NCBI GenBank assembly: GCA_024305405.1
Contig: JAKNDB010000086.1
Location: 1,301,001-1,365,000, forward strand
Length of the DNA: 64,000 nucleotides
Reading direction: 5' to 3'
Source of the DNA: Dirofilaria immitis
Taxonomy: Eukaryota > Nematoda > Chromadorea > Rhabditida > Onchocercidae
The notes under the pieces were generated by a model that did not search any database, was not told the origin of the DNA, and saw only the letters and a list, made by a program, of their open reading frames with translations. This document shows, in pieces, positions 27,938-38,729 of the stretch (positions are counted from its first letter, which is position 1; each line of letters opens with the position of its first letter). Both the position numbers and the translations under genes were made by a program.

Positions 27938-29619
27938 ATCAGTTCGTATGGCAATCAATTAAAATAAATAAAAATTTGAGATGTCAAAAAAAAAAAATTA
28001 ATATTTTATCGAAATGAACCAAGCAGTGACATGGTGAAGAATGTAATTGGGATAATAGTTGAAAATGAAAGAATGCCTTTTATAACTAAATAATCCTTCA
28101 TTTATAATTTGTTTAATCTTTTCAGTATTTTCATTTTTAATATCAATTCAGCTTTGAATGATTCATTTAATTTGTTCATTCAATATTCATTCAATTTGTT
28201 TTTTCATCTAAAAATGAGTTCTAAATTAGATAGATAATCATTTAATATTTATTATTTATTTTATATCCTTTTCAAATATCAACATGAAAATGCTTCATGT
28301 TGCAATTTTCTTATTCAATAAAAGGAAAAAAAAGTGGCATAATGACATAAGTATACAAATTTCTATAATAGGATTTCCTTCTAGAATATTTCAGCATGGA
28401 GAAACATTTTTTTAAATTTGCTTGGCAGCAAATGGAATTATACGAAGTTCATATTTGATAATTTGATAGATCTTTTGATAAGCTGTTCTATTTCAAAAAC
28501 TCATATAATTTTTGGTAGTTAAAATGATGAGATATCTAAAAGGTCACTTTATTATTGTTCAAGAATCATACTCAATATTTCATGCTTTCCGGTTCATATG
28601 TTTCACCATGCGAAACTTGAAATTCTAAGAGCAGTGTGTTTCATTTTTCCCTTTACAATATATAAACTGGTGCTCCTATTGGAAAATTTAAAGATTTTCC
28701 TAATTCATATTAAAGAAGGAAGAAGATTGAAGTATATATCTTATTTCAAAATCTGATAAAACAGCAATAAAGCAACAAAGCACAATGAGTGCTACTACTT
28801 ATTATGATCGAGAGTGAATGCGGAAGTCTCAGAAATATTTCATTCTCTATCAAGCTGAAGCATCAAATGAATCACTAAAGAGTAATAATGCAGAAATAAC
28901 AACTGCTATACCAGTAATTTAGTCTATCTGAATGACAAACAAATTTATTTATTTGAATTTTCATTAAACATTTTCGAACCGAATTGTTCTTGTTCGAACC
29001 TGAAAAAGTAAATTAAAAAGCATTCGACAACAGTCGGAAAATAATATATGAAAAGTTGTAATTCGATCTAAAAGTACTGCAGCAACTGGCATGTAAATAA
29101 TGGAGGATTCATGTGTTGTGTCAGCAGTGATAAACAAAATTAGAAGAGAAGACAATTATGATCTTAAAATACTTATTTTTCACGGTATACGAGAACATTA
29201 CAGCTCTTTCAGTATTCAATTCACCAAAGGTTCGAATTATGGCAATGAGCTTCGTTTAAATTTAAAATAGAAAGAGTAGGCAGTTTATGATGTGTCAAAA
29301 TCAGACAACTAAAACACTTTTCTCTTCTCTTTCTTTCCTATACTTTTCAATTTTGATACGTACACATATACATACACATTGTGCCAAATGTCAAAATACT
29401 TTGTTTATGTCATTACAGCTGGTTGCTATTTATTGAAGATTTCACATAGGCATTTCGTTACAATTTTCTATATTTATATTTATTATAAGTAAAAAATTAA
29501 CTAATATGAATGAGAGAAAAACTGATTTTAGAGGGATGCATATGCATATCATCAAAAAGATAACAACAAATTTGCGATTATAATTACTTATTATTGATTT
29601 TCTATTTTAATAATCATTC
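26204..29619. other. intergenic region between pyruvate kinase A and the lysine-rich gene
   Basis: A minus-strand frame at 26551-26700 (containing VLRKIMGFKVDLSVEKKK) after a T-rich acceptor, and an overlapping frame with donor GTAAGA at about 26466, look coding-like but could not be joined. The rest is AT-rich with dinucleotide repeats. Confidence 0.4.
27717..27930. repeat. compound (TA)n-(TG)n microsatellite cluster
   Basis: (TA)n at 27717-27731, TG-rich degenerate tract to about 27800, pure (TG)n at 27798-27826, and (TA)n at 27890-27929. The open frames across it are artefacts of the repeat. Confidence 0.95.
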
Positions 29620-30729
29620 ATGTTGGATAGTGAAGAAGTGCTAATACCAGTTGATGGATATTCAGAAATCCGTATGAGAATACGGAAATCAATCTCAGGA
29701 AAAAGTTGATGAAAAGTTGACAGAGTTGTATATTATTAGTTAAGCAATAAAATTTCTATTAGTTTATCAATAGATGATGATGTATTGAATCAATATTCAG
29801 ATATAGATGTTATTGAAGGAAGAAATCTTGCCCGCGTACTTGAAAAATTCGAACAAAAGATGTTTTCTAACAATTTAGAGGCCAGTAAATGATCAGTGAA
29901 AGGAAACAGTTAGTCAGTTAGTTATTCGATTAAAAATAACATTTATCCGTCAATTTTAGCAATGATTGCTCAATGCGAACAGTGTCACTTTGCTATGGCA
30001 AAAATATGAAGCATTCAAATAAATGGGATATTCTTTTTTTTTTTTTGCAATATGGGAACCCATAATGCATTTTCTAGTACCATTCCGACACTTTTGTTGC
30101 TATTTCACTTTTGATGCTATTAATCGAAGAAGAAGTCTTTTCTGAAGTTGCTGAATACATCTTTTTAAATTTCTAAACAAGTTTGTTATTTCCTTTTCAT
30201 TCTATTCCATATGATTAAAAGAAGGAAATATGCCTCATTTACCCTTTATACGTTCCTTTGAAGGAGACATTTCTCCGGATTACATTAACTCTAACCGAAA
30301 GTTTTTGCGTAAATAAGCCAAGAACTAATAAAAGAACTGGATATAGATAGTTCATCGAGTTTAATATTGAGTTTGCTCTTTAAGAGCACGGGTGGTCCTG
30401 ATGAACCATCTTCCTCAAGCGTTGCGTCATTTTGTCAAAAAAAAAACAAAAACAAAACAAAAAAACTAAAAATTAGCGATGAACAAACATATCAATCAAA
30501 ACATAAAAGAATAATTTGCAAGGAATTATTCAGTCCAAATGTTTTCAAAGGAGCAAAAAAAAATGAGACATATTGTGGACTTTGGGAAATCTCTCCTAAA
30601 AGAAAAAAAAAAAAACTGGGCAAAAGAGATGGTTTCATTCAGGAAGACGATAAATATCAGCACTATGAGAAAAAAAAAGCGGCCTTTAACATGACCATAT
30701 GCCAGAACTTGATAATTTGTGATTCATTT
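29620..30729 (+). CDS. lysine-rich protein of unknown function (partial gene model)
   Basis: Exon-like segments on one strand: 29620-29704 (ATG start), about 29774-29884 (ends A|GTAAAT; peptide includes VIEGRNLARVLEKFEQKMFS), 29960-30020 (after CAATTTTAG; contains CEQCHF), and a long one from about 30231 to 30729. The last ends at a consensus donor (TTT|GTAAGTG) and is open for about 166 codons if one A is added at the AAATAA near 30312. Its peptide runs FIRSFEGDISPDYINSNRKF, then a Ser-rich stretch, then several Lys/Arg clusters such as SPKRKKKKLGKRDGF that look like nuclear localisation signals. No family is recognised. Junctions between the first three segments are uncertain; a terminal exon may lie at 31949-31993. 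Confidence 0.42.
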
Positions 30730-33544
30730 GTAAGTGTTTATAATAATCTCATACTGTTTCCTGTTGATTTTTAAGCAAATTTGCTTGCTGCAATTTAACA
30801 GCTTCGATAATTCTATTTTTGAGTGATACGATGAAAAAAGATGGATTAAAATTATTTAATAAAATCTTCTTGTAACCATATTTACAAATTGAATGTAATT
30901 ATGAACTGAAAATGAATTGAAAATTTTGCTTCGAGAAATTTAACCGTTTAAAAATTTCCACTTTGAAATAGACTATAATTAAAATGTAAAATAATATGAT
31001 AGTTGTTGAAAAAATGGACTTGATAGCATAAAGTTTTGATAAGGATTGAATTTTCAGTAATTAGAAACACGAAAGCAAACTGCAATACATGTCGTAAAAT
31101 AAGATTACATATGTATAAATAAATAATGGTAGACAAAAGACTTTTTTATAAGAAGCATGGAAAAAAGTAATTTTGGAAGGATGGTAGAATGAATCATATC
31201 AAGTCTTACAGGAATAGGTAAGAAAGAGTCACATCGATTAAAAAGTAATTTTTTTACATTCTTTTTATATGAAATATCGCTTCTTTAGTAAAGCCAAATT
31301 AATTCAAAATAATCAGATGAATATAATTTTGTTTCATTTTACCGATGATTTTACCCCATTTCTATCTTAACAAACCAAAATTATGTTAAAAATATTTTAA
31401 ATTAGAAATATGTTTTTTCTAATTTTATTAAAAACCAAAATACTAAAGCATAACCTTTTTTATTATGAAAGATTAGAAAAATAAGCGATTTTCATAAAGT
31501 TTGCAAAAGAAATTGAAAAATTGATATTGAAGAATGATTCTTTCTTGTTTCATCAATTCATCAATTGGATCCGTTGAGCACGCCGAAATGTCACTTTCAA
31601 GGCGCTCTTTAAAATGAAGTGCAGTCACTGAGTCGTATAAGATTATTCAGTTTTATCATTTTTGGAAAAAAACCGAATTACTTCAGTAGTTTTATTCATG
31701 CTCAAAATTAGATTAGGTGGAAAAACGGAACTATGAGAAGATAGAGAGAATTATCGTCTTTTTCAAACTTGAAACTTCATCTAGATAAGTTTGGCCGGAC
31801 AAAAACTCATCTGGCCTTCTTTTTCTAATGAGAAGCTGAAGTCAAGGATTAATCATGAAAGATGAATCTTGATTCAAAGCTTTAAACTATTTAATTGCTC
31901 TTGTTGATTCTTTATGATTATAATCATACCATAATAATTGCATATTAGGAGACTCTTCCAGAACGTATCAATAGATATCTATTTATGATTTAAATAATAT
32001 AATATGATGAAAAAGAGCTAATTTAATGCTTAAACGGGTAAAAGATAAACAAAGAATATAAATCAGACATTTTGTCTTTACTTGTTCGGTGAACAATTCG
32101 ATTCTGATCAGTTATTGCTAATCATTTATTTCAATCAAACAGCTAAAATATTTAATTCAGATGTAAGAAATAATAAAAACTGATGCCACATCAGAAAAAA
32201 TTCCTTGGAAAGTAAGTAAGAACAAAAAAGCTTGCACTGTTTTTTCCTGAAAAAACATTTACATTTTATTCTCCAAATTATCTTAAACTAAAAGATCAGA
32301 GTGAGATTGACATATCACTTCGGACTTGCAACGTTTTTAAGAGCAATAAGGAAATGCTTTAGCAAAATTTCAAACTGATAATAGGATATAATCAAGACTG
32401 ATTATTATTGATTAATTAGATTGAAATATCATTATGAGAGATTTTAAAAGAAGAAATCATCAACAAGCACACAAAATACTATCAACTGCTTTGAGGAAAG
32501 GGAAAATTCATAACACCTGAAATCTCATAAGTTATTTATGCTGATGTGACTTGAAAACTATTAATAAAATTCACAAATCAACGAAATTTTATACTTCTCA
32601 TTGTTTTCAACCTTGTGATAACAAAGAAATTTGAGCCAGTTAGCGCTTCGACATACTGATATACTGATATGATAGTATTGGCTACAATTCCTTCCTTAGC
32701 TATGGGGAAAAAAGGGATCAAAACTGTAATATTATTAAATTGAAATTTGCCTGATTAGTATCCAAAATTTCTCAGCTCTTTTATGCTTCATATGACGCAT
32801 AGCATATGATTATTGTTTATATGGGATGATTGAAATATCATTGTTATTAAAGAAATAATCGATCTCTTCTATAATAAACACAATAATTGATCATCCCTAC
32901 TTGGATGATCAATTATTATAAAAAGCTATCCACAAAATATCTTGCAAATTCATTTATTGCTGGAAATTTAAAGATGCTAAATAAGCACTGGTTTATTTAT
33001 GCAAAAACACACCTGAATATTTCTCTAATGTCTACTTAAAATTCATACTTCTACTCTCTTGCTAACAGCATATCTATTCACTGATAAATTTAAAAATAAA
33101 CGAATGACAATTGTTGATAGTAGTATTAAGTATGATGGAAATAGAATAGAATGAGGAAGATTAGAAGAGCACCCATCTATCCTTGTTTACATACCCACCT
33201 GATAGTGCATCTCTTTTTAAGGATGAAGAAGCAAGCATTGGCATTGTGCTTGCCCGATCAATAATCATAATAAGTGTAAGGCAAATGAAAAGAATTGAAC
33301 GGGATGATGTGATGATGACTCATCGATCTTAATTCCTATTTGGCAGTGATTTATATGTCAATGATGCAGGAAGTATGAATTTCACGATCATCTCAAGTTC
33401 TCTCTCAGGCTTATCTTACGTATTATTAAGAAGTATCCTACTATACCTTGCAAAAATCTGAAAATAGCTTCTAGGACATGTCACTTACATCATCTCTTTT
33501 CAGTCCTAATAAATATTTCAAAAGCCATTGCTTCAGACTGACTC
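30730..33544. other. AT-rich, intronic or intergenic
   Basis: A possible terminal exon (31949-31993, peptide ETLPERINRYLFMI then stop) is phase-compatible with the donor at 30730. A candidate start exon at 32183-32213, after TTTAATTCAG and before GTAAGT, is also seen. Neither can be confirmed. A perfect 15-bp inverted repeat lies at 32882-32917. Confidence 0.35.
32882..32917. repeat. perfect 15-bp inverted repeat, 6-base loop
   Basis: Arms 32882-32896 and 32903-32917 (AATAATTGATCATCC and its complement). No terminator-like or transposon context. Confidence 0.85.
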
Positions 33545-36500
33545 ATGGCTCCACGCATTCGCGTGTACTGCTTTGTAATATTTGCTGTAGTTGTTGAAGT
33601 AAATTTACTATAAAACGAATTTAGCGAGGATAAGTGTGTAGAAAAATAGCTGCTGGCTTCTAATCCGAAGCTTTCTAATGGTCAACGTGATACTCAGCAA
33701 GTACTTTAACGGATGAAGCACTGGTTATCAAAGACTGAAATTCAATTCGAATTTTAGCAATGTTTTTATTGGAGAAAGTTTTCCTTAGATTAAAGCATTG
33801 ATAAAATGATGCTTGATTGGTAGCTGACATATTTAATATTGAAGAAATTCCGAAAAATCGGTAAAAGGAACTACACTGGCTATAAACTTCCTGGATTGTA
33901 AGTTATTGAAAACATTATGATCGACTTATGAAAAATTAACAAATCACTAATAAACATATTTTTTCCATAGTAAAGAAATAAACTGACTGTATTGATTGGT
34001 TACTGCTACACAATTCAGAATTGTATTGGATGAATATGGTAAATGATTGAGATACTCCTGTCGTCAAAGATAATGCCTTTTCCGAACATATGACTGTATC
34101 TGCAGCAAATTGATATACTTTTTATTCATCCCATGTAGAATGAATCAGGGGCAAAATTACTCAGTTGGTATTATATATTTTGTTCAAAATGAGGATTCCG
34201 ATAGGTTCTGTTTTAAAAGGATGTTTCTGAAGGGCGAAGGCGAACCCCGAAAAATTAATCGATAAAAAGTGACTCAGTTATTGACATGTATATATAGAGC
34301 TAATAGACAGAATTAGATAAAAGAAGAGAATTTTTTCTTTAAAATTATTTTTGCAAGTTGTTTTCCAGCTTCTTTTCATTTGAAAAATGTTGAGAGGTTG
34401 TGGAATTTATATAACATATTTAATACTTCATGAGAGATCATCTTGTAGCATTTCGCTCATTATTAAATTCTTCGTTGTTTTGCAAATTTTTGTCTTCTAT
34501 GTTTATTAACTTGAACCAGGGTTAATTTCTTCTTGCAATAAACTGCTGTTTTTGTATTGATGAAATTTTTTTCCACTGCATTCAGATTACTCAATGATGA
34601 CGGTAAAAAAACCAAAATTTCCGTTACGGTAGAAAATAACTAGAAGTTAAATAATGTTTAACAAAGTTAGTCGAAGTAAAAAGACAAATTAAAAAACAAA
34701 AATTGTTAAGTGCTAACTTTGTTCAAAGCCATTATATAATTATATGATTGCTAACGAAAAATTGCCATTATCGAGTTATTATTATTCGTAAAAAATATTG
34801 AACTATTTTCCTATAAAATTTGGGAATAACTTCTAAAAGACTTGGTTTATCTCTACCATATTTTCTTATTCCATTGATAGGAGAATTGTTTTGATTCAAT
34901 GGCATTTATGAAACCTGTAGGGAATAATAAGATAGAACAGATTATTTAATATTTCCAACAAACATAACTATCTATATTAGTTCACTATAACTTTTAGTCA
35001 TATTTTTTGTATCATTCTGTTACAAATAAACCTAATAGTGCATGTGATTTGAATAAATTATTGATATTGTCGAGCAAGCAGTAGGACAATCAATTTCATA
35101 TCATAATGAAGGATGATCATTCTAGTAGTAACAGAATCAATGGGATAGTTTTATTTTCAACGAGATTGCCCCATGATATGACAACTTGGCGACATGCTTT
35201 AGAATTTTCATTATGTTTCATCTAGTTTATCGTCTAATTTATCGTTTTTTAATGTTCTTGCATACTATCAATGTCGAATGTATCATTTGACATTTTGGTG
35301 AAATCCTTAGACTCCATTCTCGAGTTTTTCTTACAGGAAGAACAAACTAAATATTGTAGCATAAGAATGATGCCTATAAAATGCATGCCTATCTATATAT
35401 ATGTGAATCTAAAACATATTCAATTCTTTATATATATTGATTGATTAAAGATGGAAAATATAAAAAGAATTACAATGATGAAACGATGACATAATATGCT
35501 TGTCTATTTTAGGTAAGTTCTTTAATAAGAAAAAAGTTTTTACAAAATAACTTCGTTTAAATCAAACTATTGCAAAAAAATCAACAATTTCAAGAAATTA
35601 TTATTTCGTTTAATATTTGTACTTTCCTTCCAACAATCATGATTAGTCAGATTAATAGTTTTATATGCAGAATTTGGCTTATTCGTAGTATATCATTGAA
35701 ACCAATTATCATTAGACAATAGTGTCTACTTACTCTATTCCTTATCTTATTTTTGCTTATTACAATTTTTTGCCGAAAGAAGAAGGAATTGTAATTTAAT
35801 GTCATTTCATCATTACTGAAGTTCATTTGCATCCGTTGTTTAAAATTGTTTAAATGTTTCCTAGATTTTTCTTCTTGTCTCAATTTCTTCTGAGAATTCT
35901 AGGAAAAACGGTATTTTATCACTAGAGGAAATCCTTTGTGTCTGTTGCAAGTGAAAAATTTTGATATGATATCTAAACATTTTATACATTTTCCTCGTCT
36001 TACTTGATAGGGCCAACATTTTTCATGCCAAGTTTGTTTGATAGTTCCATCGCTTTCCTAACTTTTTCCTCTGTCCCTCTTCCCCTTGGCCTTTTCACTT
36101 CTAGCTTCTAGCTTTCTTCTATTGCCTAAATGAAAATATCCATCGATTATTTAATATTGGCTTCCATTTTCTTTCAAATGATGGTGCGGTTGTTTATTTT
36201 TATAAATTGCTTTTTTCGGTGCTTAGAAATTTATTGTGTTCGTATCTTAGGCTTCCACTGAACAAAACGAACAACAAAATTTATTAAACTATCCGCTCCT
36301 GTCGTTGGACTACACCACATCTTTGAAATGGAACATTAGCTTCATTCTTGCAGCGGCTGTCGCGTATCTTATATTTAGGTATGCTTAATAAATTTCATTG
36401 ATTTTTTTATCAGAATTAGGAACATTTAAAAGATTTAGAGGGTTTATGTTACTAAAAATTTCTGATTCAGATAATAGTTGGCGGCGAGTGAAAAGGAAAA

Positions 36501-37469
36501 AGCCCAACGCTGAATCCAATAGTTATTTAAACTATATGGAAATGTAGCGTATAACTATTCGTAGCATATTTTACACCCAAAGTCCCCTTGAGCGGGGCTA
36601 CAGTCCATAGAAGGTGCTAGACCTGCACGGGTAGAAAAAGTTACGATTTATTATACACAATATTCTCTCCATCAAATTAAACAGAAAGTACTGAATCTAA
36701 TATCAGATGATTTTATCCACCACATCATACAACTAATTATATTATTAAGTATGCTAATTACAATTGGACATGATGTTTCTTCGGTCATATTCAACAGCTC
36801 TGACATGATCAAGAATTAATAATTGTATACTTCCTTCTCAGATAAACGACAAAAGAATGGAATTGTTAAAATTCGAACTTAAGCTAGAGATTATATCTCT
36901 CGCTAACTTCTCTATTTATTATTTTATATGTAGATTGGTACTCAAGAAGCATTTCGAAGAACAGATGAGATCATTGTATATTCTTTTCTTTAATGATGAT
37001 ATCATTGCGTTAGTTTACTTAATCCTTTATTTTCTTAATCTCAATCGAATTTCAGCGTTGACTTTTTTGTGCTTAAAATGCAAATGGTTATTTATTAAAA
37101 CAGTTTTATAATTTCTTTTTTTCATTTCTTCTTTTTCCAAAAAATATCTTTCTATTTTAAAACAACTTAACTGTGAAGGAAAATTTCGATATATTCATAT
37201 ATATATATATATATATATATATAAGTTAAAAGTGACAATTAAAAATATTTAAAAATATGCCAATTCAACTTAGCTGGAAACAACTGTATTCGATGAATCA
37301 TAACTAATTAAATTGCTTATCCAGGAATGGATCAGCACGAGTAAACGTTGAACATCTATTGCATCACTATATTCACATATACTATCCTCAACATGTAATT
37401 ACTAATTACATAAAGTGGATGAAGCCACTGGATGATTCTATTAAATACAATCCAAATACTTATACATGA
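33545..37469 (+). CDS. small signal-peptide and transmembrane protein, unknown family
   Basis: Three exons: 33545-33598, 36251-36378, 37325-37469 (54, 128 and 145 nt; phases 0 and 2 match) giving 108 residues. The ATG follows an acceptor (GCTTCAG) by eight bases, suiting spliced-leader addition. Exon 1 is a signal-peptide core (RVYCFVIFAVVV) ending at donor GAA|GTAAAT. Exon 2 is a short polar segment (STEQNEQQN) then a hydrophobic helix (WNISFILAAAVAYLIF). Exon 3 continues with a His/Tyr-rich tail (VEHLLHHYIHIYYP) to TGA. An AATAAA-containing run is near 37675. I do not recognise a homologue. The 2.65-kb first intron contains antisense exons and the second intron a 28S rDNA fragment. Confidence 0.62.
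35734..36107 (-). CDS. two antisense exons nested in an intron, unknown gene
   Basis: Minus strand. Exon B (35734 to 35889 or 35898) is bounded by a TTTTTCCTAG/TTCTCAG acceptor and a GTAAGT donor and is fully open for 52-55 codons. It is rich in Lys/Arg/Gln (QEEKSRKHLNNFKQRMQM). Exon A (36004-36107) ends at GTAAGA and reads RPRGRGTEEKVRKAMELSNK then LGMKN. It joins exon B in phase if one A is added to an A-run. The basic, helical composition suggests an RNA/DNA-associated or ribosomal-type protein, but no family is recognised. A 7-base tandem duplication sits at the exon A acceptor. Confidence 0.4.
36478..36640 (+). pseudogene. 28S rRNA gene fragment (5' region) inserted in an intron
   Basis: The sequence matches the start of nematode large-subunit rRNA. 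GGCGGCGAGTGAAAAGG and AAAGCCCAACGCTGAATCC are followed, after a diverged segment, by CCAAAGTCCCCTTGAGCGGG and CCATAGAAGGTGCTAGACCTG. These are highly conserved D1-region landmarks in the right order and spacing. It covers only about 160 bases with substitutions and small indels, so it is a non-functional copy. Confidence 0.9.
37197..37222. repeat. (AT)n microsatellite
   Basis: About 13 uninterrupted AT units. Confidence 0.9.
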
Positions 37470-38729
37470 ATTCCATTCAATTAAGGAGTTCATTTAGTAC
37501 ACCTATGGAACAACTGTAAATCGATAAGAAAGGATTTAATTAATTGATATAATTCGACTTTTACATAAAGTTTGTTTCGTGTAAATTGCAAGCACTGAAT
37601 TAAAAAAAGATTTAATTTAGATTTAAATTATTTTGCATAAAATTTAGATTTTTATCCAAATTATCATTGTATTTAAAATAAAAATTTTCACCGATTCTAC
37701 TTTTCTATTCCGTGCAACTCTCAAACAGACATCTTTGCTAAACTTCGAAAGTACGGAAAATTTGAGCCACTGATTGAAACATGATGTATGTTTTGTTTAA
37801 GGTAATTAAAGTAATTATGAGTGTGTTTATAAGATATCTGAAGCCAAAAATCAATAACCCGTTTATGATCATTTGAATTCAAGTTTGAAACAGAGATCTT
37901 GTCACAAAACAGATATCGAGCAGAGTAAACAAAGAGAAAATTAGGCTAATCATATTTTATTGCAGTAGTTCAATTCTTTGAATTATCAGAGCAGTTGTGT
38001 TTATTAAATATCATTGCTAGTTAAAAAGCTGTAAGCTAAAGCAAGCTGCTTGTCTCCTTGTCAATTTAAAACAAATATAATTAAAAAACCAAACAAAATT
38101 GATTAAGTCTGCCAAATAAAACTGTTCCAACGAGATTAAAGTGAAGTTAAATTTAAAAATCAATCAAATCAAAATATATTCCTTTATGAAGAAGAAAAAT
38201 GGCAAGGACATATTTTTTCTTTACTTCTAATTCGAGAAGTGTTGAAATTGTGTAGGATAAAAGAAGATGCCGGGACAAAATTAAGCTATCATATCTTTCA
38301 ACTTTAATGCTTCTATCCCCTGTAGCAATATCTACTAGCTTGCTTATGTGTCTATGAAGGTAATCCTGGTCTTCCAGGTAAAGGCCTTCCTTTCCAATAA
38401 AAGGCAATAAATATATTTTCTGCTCAAAATGATATTCTAATGAAAATTACTTGAAAAATATTACAATAAATATAATCACATGCGAAGGAAATATCGTAAT
38501 TTGAATTGAATAGAAAAATTTTAAATTAAGACAAAAGAAAATATGAAATAAACATGATTTAATAAAATTTTTAGATGATCTGAAATTTCGTGATTCATAG
38601 AATAGCGTGTAGGACAAAAAGTATTACAATCTTTAATCGAATTAAAAATAAGCTTTTATGCTTAAATTAATCGTCTTAGAAGTTTCATTCAAAGCAGCTT
38701 TTGTATGAAACAATCAAGTGGAAATTTAG
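37470..38729. other. flank upstream of pyruvate kinase B core
   Basis: 3' flank of the small membrane-protein gene and, probably, a pyruvate kinase B intron. A minus-strand 84-codon frame at 38153-38407 has no splice signals or family support. Confidence 0.4.

Noticed and set aside
27585..27954. His/Thr/Tyr-rich minus-strand frames
   Set aside because: Translation of the TG/TA microsatellite.
36478..36640. Functional rRNA gene
   Set aside because: Only about 160 diverged bases of the 28S 5' region are present.
38153..38407. 84-codon minus-strand frame
   Set aside because: Coding-like in part (KLVDIATGDRSIKVERYD), but no ATG, splice sites or family; left unannotated.
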